From CAZJHX01 sp964545715 (GTDB taxonomy: Bacteria; Myxococcota_A; UBA9042; GCA-2863065), in assembly GCA_964545715.1 (NCBI GenBank), contig CAZJHX010000007.1:69126-133125 (forward strand): a DNA stretch of 64,000 nucleotides, in the 5' to 3' direction. This document shows positions 1 to 7,894 of the stretch, piece after piece. The translations under genes and the position numbers were made by a program. How positions within the stretch are numbered: position 1 is the first letter of the stretch; each line of letters starts with the position of its first letter. The notes beneath the pieces were generated by a model. It had not been told where the DNA came from, made no database searches, and saw only the letters and a list, made by a program, of their open reading frames with translations.

Positions 1-48
1 GACGCATAGGGTGTCAAACGATAATTATCTGCTGTAAGGTATTTCGAT

Positions 49-936
49 ATGCGGGCCCTGATCCCGGTTCTTCTTGCTGCCCTATCGGCTCCCCCTGCGC
101 TGTTTTCGCCCAACGGCGACGCCCCGATTCCACCCTCGGAAGCGCCCCAGGGCGTGGCGGGTCTGACGGCCCGAGCATGCGCCGGCTGTCACGCGGAAAT
201 CTACGAACAATGGAAAGGCAGTATGCACAGCGCGGCCTGGAACGATCCCCAGTTCCAGGAGCTGTGGCGATCGGAGCCCAAGCGTGCGCAGTGTCTCAAT
301 TGTCACAGCCCCATGACCGCACAGCAGCCGATTGTCGGCGACAAGCCCAACACAGGCTTTCAGCCCACACTGCAGTCGGAGGGCGTCACGTGCTCCGCGT
401 GTCATGTGCGCGGCGGGCGCATCGTCGGCGCCGGCACCTCGACGGGCGACTCCGAGCACCCCGTCACGAAGGTGGAGGGCTTCAGCAGCGTGTCGTCGTG
501 CAGCGGTTGTCATCAGCAGGCGATCCGTGGGCGGAAGAAGGGGCTGTACGACACCGTGCGGGAGTTCAACAAGACCGAGTTCGCGCGAAAAGGCGGCTCG
601 TGCGGCGACTGTCATATGCCGAAGGTCGCCGGCAACGTCGCGACGGGCGTGTTTCGACCGTACCGCAGCCACGCGTTTCTCGGCGCCCACAACGATGCTG
701 TGCTGGAGCGGGCGCTGACGGTCACGCTGGAGCTCAGCAAGCCGTTCTACGCTGCCGGTGAGGAGGTCAGTGCCACCGTTGTCGTACGGAACACGGGCGC
801 GGCGCATCACGTGCCGTCGGGCGATCCGCTGCACCAGATTCGGCTCGTCGTGGGCCTGGCCGACGCCCGCGGGGAGTTCCTGGAGAAGAAGGAGACGATG
901 TTCGCTCGCAAGATGCCGAGGCGCCCGCCCCTATAA
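49..936 (+). CDS. Multihaem c-type cytochrome, 5' part of a frameshifted gene
   Basis: The protein begins with a signal peptide and carries five CxxCH haem-binding motifs (CAGCH, CLNCH, CSACH, CSGCH, CGDCH), so it should be a periplasmic electron-transfer or redox protein of the cytochrome c554-like multihaem type. The haem region is followed by a beta-rich Ig-like C-terminal domain. That domain is cut short at 936 (last residues KMPRRPPL). The expected continuation, including PYKERVDTRLAAGETRR, is read in the next frame up to 1168, so one base too many (or two too few) lies at about 915-935 in a C/G-rich run. The intact product would be about 370 residues. This is either a sequencing error or a recent mutation. 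Multihaem character is very likely; substrate and partner are unknown. Confidence 0.85.
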   Translation: MRALIPVLLAALSAPPALFSPNGDAPIPPSEAPQGVAGLTARACAGCHAEIYEQWKGSMHSAAWNDPQFQELWRSEPKRAQCLNCHSPMTAQQPIVGDKPNTGFQPTLQSEGVTCSACHVRGGRIVGAGTSTGDSEHPVTKVEGFSSVSSCSGCHQQAIRGRKKGLYDTVREFNKTEFARKGGSCGDCHMPKVAGNVATGVFRPYRSHAFLGAHNDAVLERALTVTLELSKPFYAAGEEVSATVVVRNTGAAHHVPSGDPLHQIRLVVGLADARGEFLEKKETMFARKMPRRPPL

Positions 937-1168
937 AGAGCGCGTCGATACCAGGCTGGCGGCGGGCGAGACCCGGCGTGTGAAGTTTGCAGCGCAGTAC
1001 CCCGGCGGTGCGGGTGAGCACTACGTGATCATCCAGCTGAGCTATCACCTGATGCCGCCGGAGCTCGCGCGGGAGCTTGCCGTGCCGGCCGAGGTCACGA
1101 GCCGCGTTTTCGACAGCCAGATCGTACCGATCACGCGGCCGCTTATCGGGCCAGCAGGAAGTCCTTGA
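931..1168 (+). pseudogene. 3' part of the frameshifted multihaem cytochrome
   Basis: This stretch, in a different frame from the upstream cytochrome, encodes PYKERVDTRLAAGETRR, then a beta-strand-rich segment and FDSQIVPITRPL. The DTRL...GETRR pattern is typical of the Ig-like tail of multihaem cytochromes. It has no start of its own, so it is best read as the detached end of the 49-936 gene. Its last 26 bases overlap the 3' end of the convergent hydrolase gene. Confidence 0.7.
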
Positions 1169-2135
1169 TCTCTTTGTAGTATTTGGTTGGCTGGCGGGCC
1201 ACGCTGAGGTGGTCGTCGCCGGGGAAATGGCACCAGCGCGCGCGGGAGCAACCATGCGCGACCACCATCCGCCAGAAGTCGTCGAACATGTCCTGTGGCC
1301 ACTGCGCGTCGCGCTCGGCGCTGAGGATCAGCAGGTCAAACCAGAGGCTGGAGCCGGCGTCCAGGGCCTTGGGGACATCGTACGCGTGAGCGCAGCGCAC
1401 CACCGACCAGAAGTGGTCCAGGCTGGCGCCCTGAGGAAACCGCCAGACCGCGCTGAGCTCGTCGGTGGAGCGCCACAGCTCGCGCCACAATGGACGGGCG
1501 GCGCCGTGACCCATGGCGCCTTTGACCCGCGCCATGCGGCGCTTGTTGGCGGTGCTGACCTTGGTGACGTAGTGGCTCAGCCGGGTGGCCAGCGGTCCGA
1601 TCAGCGGGGCGTCGCTGCGGATCTGGTAGCGCGACATAGGCGACGTGTGTGCGGCGCAGGCCATCACCAGTGAGACCTGCTCCAGCGTCGGCACCAGCGC
1701 CTGCAGCGCCTCCAGGTCGTTGTGCAGCAGAAAGTCGATCGCGGCCATGCCGCCGAAGCTGTGTCCCACAAAGACCAGGTGGCGGGCGTCCCGACCGAGC
1801 AGCGCCTTCTCCAGCCCGTCCCGCATCACGTCGCGGAAGTGGCCGTAGGGGTCGGCGGGCTCCGCGTCCTCGAACTTGAGGTCGCGAAAGTCGAAGCAGA
1901 GCTGCGGCAGCGTGCGGTCGGGTGGAAAGATCGTCGGATCGGCCGTCGTGCCGGCGATCTGGACCAGCCAGGTATCCGGCAGGTCGGGGATCTCCACGCT
2001 GACGCGCGCGCGATTTGCCAGGGGATGGACCTCGGCGTCCGGCGCCTTGCCGATGCCGATCGACTTTCGCTGCGGCGGCATCGCCTGTCGCGAGCGCAAT
2101 CGTCTCGACTGTCCGAGGTTGTCTATCACCGCCAT
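1143..2135 (-). CDS. Alpha/beta-hydrolase fold protein
   Basis: About 330 residues. The nucleophile elbow GHSFGG (Ser126) sits after a hydrophobic strand, and a later strand with LILSAERDAQWP and a C-terminal GDDHLSV supply plausible acid and histidine members of a catalytic triad. This is the layout of a lipase/esterase-type alpha/beta hydrolase. There is no signal peptide, so it is probably cytoplasmic. I chose the ATG at 2135 over a TTG 39 bases upstream because the extra residues look like untranslated sequence. It is transcribed divergently from the Sm-like gene, and its 3' end overlaps the cytochrome remnant. The substrate cannot be inferred. Confidence 0.75.
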   Translation of the reverse strand: MAVIDNLGQSRRLRSRQAMPPQRKSIGIGKAPDAEVHPLANRARVSVEIPDLPDTWLVQIAGTTADPTIFPPDRTLPQLCFDFRDLKFEDAEPADPYGHFRDVMRDGLEKALLGRDARHLVFVGHSFGGMAAIDFLLHNDLEALQALVPTLEQVSLVMACAAHTSPMSRYQIRSDAPLIGPLATRLSHYVTKVSTANKRRMARVKGAMGHGAARPLWRELWRSTDELSAVWRFPQGASLDHFWSVVRCAHAYDVPKALDAGSSLWFDLLILSAERDAQWPQDMFDDFWRMVVAHGCSRARWCHFPGDDHLSVARQPTKYYKEIKDFLLAR

Positions 2136-2266
2136 AGGCGGCGCAGCATAGCGGTCGGCCGACTTTCGAAGCAAGAGTTGGTTTTAGGCAGCTACGGGTT
2201 CGGACGGGCATCTTGACGCAGGGCGATGTGGACGATTACGTTACGCACACGTTCAGGAGGCACCAA

Positions 2267-3157
2267 GTGGGCCGTTCGAAGAGCGGGTCGGACAAACCGG
2301 AGGAGCGCCAGAAGGCGCTGGAGTTGGCGGAGCGGGCAGGTATCCCGCTGTGGGGCGCGTTTCGCGTGGTCCGCGGCGAGGTCACGCTCAACCAGCTGCT
2401 CAAGTCCATGCTCCGCCGTGAGAAGTTTCAGCGCCTGCAGAAAGAGGGGCTGGACCCCGACCTCGCCGGTCATGTGGCCAGTGGCTCGCTGCCGCGTTGG
2501 CGCGCCGCCGCGCTGCAGGAGATGCGCAAGGCCGGCCGCACCAAGTTCACGCGTGACCGCCTGGAGATCTCCCACCGCGCCAAAGAGCCCCTGGCTTTGT
2601 GGCGCTTCGGCCAGGACGACTGGGAGGTCGGTCGCGTCACCAAGAGCCGCACGTATGACTTCACGTACGAGACGCCGAGCTCGCCGGAGCCGGTGGTCGT
2701 CGACAAGCACAACGTGAAGATGGTCTGCTCCCCCGAGGATCTCGAGGTGCTGCGCAAGGCCCGCAAGCACGAGAAGCAGGTGCTCAAGCAGGAGCTCGGT
2801 GCCTCAAAGGACCGCAACGAGCGCTATCGGCCCGCGGACCAGCAGCTGTGCAACGCCCGCGATCAGGGCGCCAACATCCGCTGGATCTTCCGCGACGGCA
2901 CGGCCGTAGTCGGCCAGGTGCAGGCCTTTGGTCGCTGGGACATCGACGTGATCGTGGACAGCCGCGAGGCGACGCTCTTCTTCCACGCGCTGCACCGCGC
3001 CACCGACCGCCATCTAGCGGATTACCCGCTAGCCGCGGCTAATCCGCGACATCCAGCTCAGGTTTTGACGCGCAGGGCAGGCCCAGGTGCATCCGGCCCA
3101 TGCTGGAGGCCAGCTTGGTGTCCAACACACTCTTGGCAAGCGCGCAGTTTCCGTTGA
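2267..3157 (+). CDS. Protein with two Sm-like domains, the C-terminal one Hfq-like
   Basis: I place the start at GTG 2267 because a perfect AGGAGG lies six bases upstream (2255-2260); an ATG at 2213 has no such site. Residues 20-90 are helical. Residues 104-155 (LWRFGQDDWEVGRV ... VDKHNVKMVC) resemble an Sm fold. Residues 198-247 closely follow the Hfq pattern: a strand, DGTAVVGQVQAFGRWDI, then LFFHALHRAT in the place of the Hfq Sm2 YKHA motif. A charged helical linker joins them. By analogy with Hfq and LSm proteins it may bind RNA; that is inference. The last ~45 residues overlap the convergent kinase gene and look like antisense sequence, so the natural end may be near 3012 with a small frame error. 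Confidence 0.65.
   Translation: MGRSKSGSDKPEERQKALELAERAGIPLWGAFRVVRGEVTLNQLLKSMLRREKFQRLQKEGLDPDLAGHVASGSLPRWRAAALQEMRKAGRTKFTRDRLEISHRAKEPLALWRFGQDDWEVGRVTKSRTYDFTYETPSSPEPVVVDKHNVKMVCSPEDLEVLRKARKHEKQVLKQELGASKDRNERYRPADQQLCNARDQGANIRWIFRDGTAVVGQVQAFGRWDIDVIVDSREATLFFHALHRATDRHLADYPLAAANPRHPAQVLTRRAGPGASGPCWRPAWCPTHSWQARSFR
3017..3047. terminator. Inverted repeat between convergent genes, possible two-way terminator
   Basis: GCGGATTA at 3017-3024 is perfectly repeated in inverse at 3040-3047, with a further AGCCGCGGCT palindrome inside the loop. The repeat straddles the stop codon of the reverse-strand kinase at the junction of two convergent genes. It lacks a T-run, so a Rho-independent role is uncertain. 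Confidence 0.3.
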
Positions 3158-5828
3158 GTTTCAGCGCCTGCTCGTAGCCGCTGCGGGCGTCGGCCAGGGC
3201 GTTGCGCGCGTGTTGCAGCTTGGCCCGCTCACAATGCGCCTCCCACAGGCCGTACCGCAGCTTGATGGCCTCGGAGAAGGCGGCCAGCGCCGCGTCCGGC
3301 TTGTTTGTGCGGGTCAGGGCCACACCCAGGTCGTATTGAATCTCAGCCTGGTTCGGCCGGCGTGTCGCCGCATTGCGAAAGGACTGAGCTGCCGGCTCGT
3401 TGGCGCCGCGGCGAAGCTGGGACAGGCCCAGGCTGAAGTAGCCGCGCCAGTCGTCCGGGTACTTGCTGACGTAGGTCTGCAGGTGGACGTTGGCGTCTTC
3501 GTCCCGCCCGTCGCGCACCAACACGCGGCCCACGGCGTAGTGAAGCTCCTGGGAGTCGGGAGCAAACGTCAGCCCGTGAACCAGCATGTCGGCTGCGTCG
3601 CCGCCGCGGCCCAGCGCCATCAAGGTCTTGCCCAGGCCGACGTAGGCGGGCGCCGACCGCGGGCGCAGCTCCACCGCGCGTTTGTACGCCTCACGCGCCT
3701 TGACGTACGCGCCTTTTTGGAAGTGGGCCTCGCCCAGCAGGGAGAACGCCTCGGCGCTGTCGCCGTCCAGCTGCGTTGCGGTGGCCAGCGCCTCTATCGC
3801 CTCATCCACCTTGCGGTCGGCCAGCAGCGCCCGGGCCAGCAGCACATACAGCGGCGCATCCGTGCCGTGCTCGTTGAGGGCCTTGCGCGCGGCGATGGCG
3901 GCCGGCCCGTTGAGGCCCTTGTCCAGGAGAAGCCGCACGCCCAGGCGAGTGGGCTCCGCGGTCTCCGGCAGCAGCAGCTGCGCGCGCTCCAACGCACGAT
4001 TGGCGTCGTTGTAAGAGCCGGCGCGGATGTGGGCGCGCGCCAGCAGCACCTGCGCGTCGCCGTTCTCCGGCAGCGCCTCAGCGGCGGCACGGGCGGCAGC
4101 GACAGCCTCACGCGGCGGGCCGTCCGCTGCTTCGCGCGCCTTCTCGAGCAGCTGCTCCGGTGACAGCGGAGTTGTCGCCGTCAGCGTCTCATCGGTGGTC
4201 TCTGCGCCCTGCTGGTCCAGGAGCTGGTCGCCGGCCAGGCCCCAGGCCACGACGCCGGCCACGATGATGGCGGCGGCTACCAGGTAGCCCCGTCCGGGTC
4301 CCTCCTCCTCCTCAACGGTCGCGTCGGGGGCCACGGGCATGGCCGCGTCCGGCGCGAAGAGCAGCGCAGGTGGCGCCGGGCGGGGTAGCGGGCTACGGGC
4401 ATCTAACGGCTGGCCGGGCACGTTGCGACTGGACCCGTCACCACCGGGCGACGAGATCGCGCGAGCGGGCGCCGCCGGTGGGGGCGTCGCACCAGCCGGG
4501 GCGGCGCTTATCGGAGGCGGCGCGGCTGTCTTAGGGTGCTTCCTGCGTCCGGCCATCGCCGGGCGAGTGGTGGGCTGCTCCAACGCGCGACTGCTCTTGT
4601 GCGGACTGCTGGGCGCGTCCGGCGTGATCTCTGCCGCCGCCGCCGCTGCCGCCTCGGCCAACTTCACCGCGGGCTGCATGGTTGTCGGGGGCGGTGCGGC
4701 CGGTTGCGGGTGTTTCAGTGCCGAGCTGGTGCGTTTGGGCGGGGGGTCGTCCAATGCGTCTGCCGGCAGCGTCGGCGCCGAGCGAAACGCGGCCTCCCCC
4801 TCGCTGCGTGGCGGCGCAGGCCATTGAACGGGCGCGGCCTCCGGCAGTGGTCGATGGGTCTCCCGAACCGTCACGTCTGAGGCATGGCGCGGCGATTGGA
4901 ACGGGCCCGGGAACTTGCGCTCTTTGGACGCCGACATCATGAAGACGTAGCTGACAGCCTGCGCGCCCTCGAGCAGCGCCTGGGCGGGACTGGCCCCGGC
5001 GTGCGCCAGCCAGGTCTTGAGTCTCTCCGCGACTTGTCCCAGGTCGCTCTCCCGCGTCTGAGGGTTGCGCTTGAGGCAGTCGTCGACCACCTGCGCCAGT
5101 GGGGGCGGGATGTCGGGAACGATGGCGTGCGGGGCCACGTATTCGCCCTTCAGCTTGAGCCTGCGCAGCTTGCCCAGGTCCGGCTCTTCGATCGGGTACC
5201 GGCCGGTCAGCAACAGATACGCCAGCACCCCGAAGCTGTATGCGTCGGTGGCGGCCGTGACCTCGCCACCGGCCAGCTGCTCGGGCGCCAGAAACGCGGG
5301 CGAGCCGAAGAGGCCGCTGTTGTAGTTGATCGTCCGATTGGCGGCGCCGATCAGCCGCGGTGTCGCCAGCATCGGGTCGACCAGCTTCACGCCGCCCGCC
5401 TGCTGCACCATGATGTTTGTGAGCTTCAGGTTGCTGTGGATCTGACCGACTCCGTGAATGGCCGCCAGACCGGCCGCCACGCTGTGCAGGATCGCCGCCG
5501 AGAACGGCCGGGCAAGCGACTTGCAGTGATAGCGCAGCGCGCGCAGCGTGACCCCGTTGACGTACTCTCGCGAGACGTAGCACGGCGTCTCACCGGGGTC
5601 CGAGACAGCCTTTATGGTGCCGAAATACGGCGAGTTGACCGCGGTGTAGGCCCGCGCCAGCTCGTAGAACTCCTTGCCGCGCCCGGCCGCGATCGGCACA
5701 TCCGCCGACTCGTAGAACTTCAGCGCCACCATCTGGTCGTGGCGCGTATCGACGCTGAGATGGACCCCACCGTGCGGACCCTTGCCGAGCTGCTCCAGAA
5801 GGTCGTATTGGCCAATGCGTGCGGACAC
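3039..5828 (-). CDS. Membrane pseudokinase with C-terminal TPR repeats
   Basis: About 929 residues from GTG 5828, the only usable in-frame start before the divergent gene. Residues 5-275 have a Hanks-type kinase fold: a glycine loop (LGKGPHGGV), the ATP lysine K37 (VALKFYE) and an APE motif (181-183). The catalytic HRD motif, however, reads HSN (131-133) and DFG reads DPM (151-153), so the catalytic base aspartate is gone. A proline/alanine-rich linker (about 300-510) leads to one membrane helix (about 514-532) and then a long series of TPR units to the end. The kinase domain should be cytosolic and the TPR tail periplasmic. It probably acts as a nucleotide-binding scaffold or an atypical kinase rather than a normal phosphotransferase. 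Confidence 0.85.
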   Translation of the reverse strand: MSARIGQYDLLEQLGKGPHGGVHLSVDTRHDQMVALKFYESADVPIAAGRGKEFYELARAYTAVNSPYFGTIKAVSDPGETPCYVSREYVNGVTLRALRYHCKSLARPFSAAILHSVAAGLAAIHGVGQIHSNLKLTNIMVQQAGGVKLVDPMLATPRLIGAANRTINYNSGLFGSPAFLAPEQLAGGEVTAATDAYSFGVLAYLLLTGRYPIEEPDLGKLRRLKLKGEYVAPHAIVPDIPPPLAQVVDDCLKRNPQTRESDLGQVAERLKTWLAHAGASPAQALLEGAQAVSYVFMMSASKERKFPGPFQSPRHASDVTVRETHRPLPEAAPVQWPAPPRSEGEAAFRSAPTLPADALDDPPPKRTSSALKHPQPAAPPPTTMQPAVKLAEAAAAAAAEITPDAPSSPHKSSRALEQPTTRPAMAGRRKHPKTAAPPPISAAPAGATPPPAAPARAISSPGGDGSSRNVPGQPLDARSPLPRPAPPALLFAPDAAMPVAPDATVEEEEGPGRGYLVAAAIIVAGVVAWGLAGDQLLDQQGAETTDETLTATTPLSPEQLLEKAREAADGPPREAVAAARAAAEALPENGDAQVLLARAHIRAGSYNDANRALERAQLLLPETAEPTRLGVRLLLDKGLNGPAAIAARKALNEHGTDAPLYVLLARALLADRKVDEAIEALATATQLDGDSAEAFSLLGEAHFQKGAYVKAREAYKRAVELRPRSAPAYVGLGKTLMALGRGGDAADMLVHGLTFAPDSQELHYAVGRVLVRDGRDEDANVHLQTYVSKYPDDWRGYFSLGLSQLRRGANEPAAQSFRNAATRRPNQAEIQYDLGVALTRTNKPDAALAAFSEAIKLRYGLWEAHCERAKLQHARNALADARSGYEQALKLNGNCALAKSVLDTKLASSMGRMHLGLPCASKPELDVAD

Positions 5829-5896
5829 TGCCGACAGTTTGGTGAGCGGAATGGCCGTGTCAAGCGGCCCCCCCTTGTGGTAACGTATCAGCGCTC

Positions 5897-7255
5897 TTGA
5901 AGGCGACCGTAACCGTAGTACTGCTCTTCTCTGTCGTCGCCATTGGCTGCGCTGACACCACGCGCGCCCCAAGTGCGCCATATGACGGATCCTGGACCGG
6001 CGCACGCATCTCCTTTGCTATGTCGGAGCGAACGATCACGGACTGGACCGTCCGCGACGTCCACTGCAGCGCGCCCGTCGCGGACTCGGATAACGAGTGC
6101 AAGCAAGGTTACGACATCAAGACCTTCGCTCAGGAGGTCAAGGTCGAGGACGGCGCGTTTCAGGTCACCCTGGACAACCTCGCCCTGACCGGCAAGTTCG
6201 ACACCCGCGTTCACGTGTCAGGCACCTGGACGTTCCTGCCCGAGAGCTGCTGCACCGCGACGGGCACCTGGGAGGCCGAGGTCGATGAGATCCCGGAGCC
6301 CGATCCGACGACGTCGACAGATGACACCGGCGCAACAACCGACATCGGGGACACCGGCGACACCACGCTGGGCGGCGATACCGGCCCGGTCACCACAGGC
6401 GACGTAGGCGGCACCGGTGGCGAGCTGCCACCGCCCGTTGAGGGCGAGGAGTACGCGATCGCGGCCGACGCCAACGCAGCCCAGAAAGAGGCGATGTCCC
6501 GCACCAATTGGTATCGCAAAAACGCCGGCGTCGACCTGATCGACAATGTCGGAGAGATCAACGTCAGCGCCCAGGCCCACGCCGACTATTTCTCCCTGCA
6601 CGTGGCTGCCTACCAGGCCGGGAAAATCCCGGGCGGCGCCCACGCTGAGGACCCGTCCTATGCGGAGGGCTTCACGGGCAAGGACTTTGGCAAGCGGATG
6701 AAAGCGGCCGGGTACAGCGGCACGCCCGGGTTTGAGGTGATGGCGTTCATCAACAACCCGTCCAAGTCCGTCGATGGGTGGATGGAGACGGTCTATCACC
6801 GCATCCCCTTCATGTCGCCGGACAGCGTGCACACCGGTTATGGCGGCGCCGCGACCGTCGACGTCATGAACTTCGGATACAAGGGGCACCCCGACAAGAC
6901 GCTTGCTGTTTTGTATCCGTGGCCGGGGCAGACGAATGTGCCCAAGGGCTGGAGTGGCAATGAGGGGCCGCAGCCGCCTCCGCCGCCCAACGGCTATCCG
7001 TCGGGTCCGGTGATCACGGTCACGACCGCCGGTGGTGCGCCCTTGACGATCAGCGAGCACAAGCTGCTTGACGCGGGCGGCGCCGAGATCCCGCACGTGT
7101 GGTTGCCCAAGGACTTCAACGGCTTCCTGTCAGCGACCTGGGCGATGTACGCGGACGATCCGCTCCCGGGCGCCAGCGAGTTCACCGTCGTACTGACCGG
7201 CAAGCACGGTCCGGACGACTGGTCGCGCACCTGGACGTTCACTACACGGAAGTAG
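5897..7255 (+). CDS. CAP/SCP-domain lipoprotein
   Basis: Starts with TTG and a signal peptide ending in a lipobox (VVAIGC, Cys18), so it is predicted to be an outer-membrane or surface lipoprotein. A first beta-rich domain (about 30-130) is followed by a Thr/Gly/Asp-rich stalk (TDDTGATTDIGDTGDT and similar), then a cysteine-rich secretory protein/PR-1 (CAP) domain at about 190-350. Features there are AQKEAMSRTNWYRKNAG, AQAHADYFS and a late VDVMNFGY. A proline-rich hinge leads to a final beta-sandwich-like domain. Bacterial CAP proteins are poorly understood; some bind lipids or act on surface polymers. The gene is divergent from the pseudokinase with only 68 bases between starts. Confidence 0.8.
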   Translation: MKATVTVVLLFSVVAIGCADTTRAPSAPYDGSWTGARISFAMSERTITDWTVRDVHCSAPVADSDNECKQGYDIKTFAQEVKVEDGAFQVTLDNLALTGKFDTRVHVSGTWTFLPESCCTATGTWEAEVDEIPEPDPTTSTDDTGATTDIGDTGDTTLGGDTGPVTTGDVGGTGGELPPPVEGEEYAIAADANAAQKEAMSRTNWYRKNAGVDLIDNVGEINVSAQAHADYFSLHVAAYQAGKIPGGAHAEDPSYAEGFTGKDFGKRMKAAGYSGTPGFEVMAFINNPSKSVDGWMETVYHRIPFMSPDSVHTGYGGAATVDVMNFGYKGHPDKTLAVLYPWPGQTNVPKGWSGNEGPQPPPPPNGYPSGPVITVTTAGGAPLTISEHKLLDAGGAEIPHVWLPKDFNGFLSATWAMYADDPLPGASEFTVVLTGKHGPDDWSRTWTFTTRK

Positions 7256-7288
7256 CGCCGATGCCCGCCTCGGGTTTACCCTGGGGTC

Positions 7289-7894
7289 GTGGACAAACAC
7301 TGGGCTCAGAGGCGTCGTTTTCTCTCGGCAATCGGGGTTGGTTCGTTGTCGCTCATCGGCGGCTGCAAAAAGGAGACGGACGACGGGGCTGACCAGGCGG
7401 CTGACCAAGCCGAGAAGGAGGCCCGGGACGCCGGTATCCTGATCGAGGCCGCCGGATTCGAAGAGCAGGCCATCCAGGTGTATACGGCCGCCGCGGGTCT
7501 GGCGTTTGTCAAAGCCGACAAGCTGCTGATCACCACCGCCGGCCGGTTTATGGGCCAGCACGAGGAGCACCGGGACTCGCTGATGCGTGCGGCGCGGAAG
7601 CTGGGCCTGGACAAGCCGCTGGGGGACATCAAGCCGCCCCCGATTCCACCCAACATCCTCGATGATGCGCTTACGGTGGCGTTGCGCCGTGGGGCGCTGC
7701 TGGAGTTTGCGCGTGACCTGGAGATGCAGGCCGCCACGGCTTACTACGATCACGTGACGCAGAAGCTGGCGTCCAGGAGCGCGATCCGTGTTGTGGCGGA
7801 CATCCTGCCCGTCGAGGCGCAGCACGTGGCGGTCTACGACCTGCTGTTGGACGTCGATCCGGCTCCGACGCCCTTCTTCTCAGAGCAGGTGTGA
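7289..7894 (+). CDS. Ferritin-like domain lipoprotein
   Basis: 201 residues from GTG. The N-terminus has a twin-arginine-like RRRFLSA stretch followed by a lipobox-like GGC (Cys26), suggesting export as a folded lipoprotein. The rest is a four-helix bundle with plausible di-metal ligands spaced as in ferritin-like proteins: EEQ near residue 59, HEEH at 91-94, E145 (EMQAATAYYDH) and E176-xx-H179 (EAQH). It may therefore bind iron or have ferroxidase-like activity in the periplasm. The stop overlaps the start of the following haem-sensor kinase by four bases, so the two are translationally coupled. Confidence 0.75.
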   Translation: MDKHWAQRRRFLSAIGVGSLSLIGGCKKETDDGADQAADQAEKEARDAGILIEAAGFEEQAIQVYTAAAGLAFVKADKLLITTAGRFMGQHEEHRDSLMRAARKLGLDKPLGDIKPPPIPPNILDDALTVALRRGALLEFARDLEMQAATAYYDHVTQKLASRSAIRVVADILPVEAQHVAVYDLLLDVDPAPTPFFSEQV

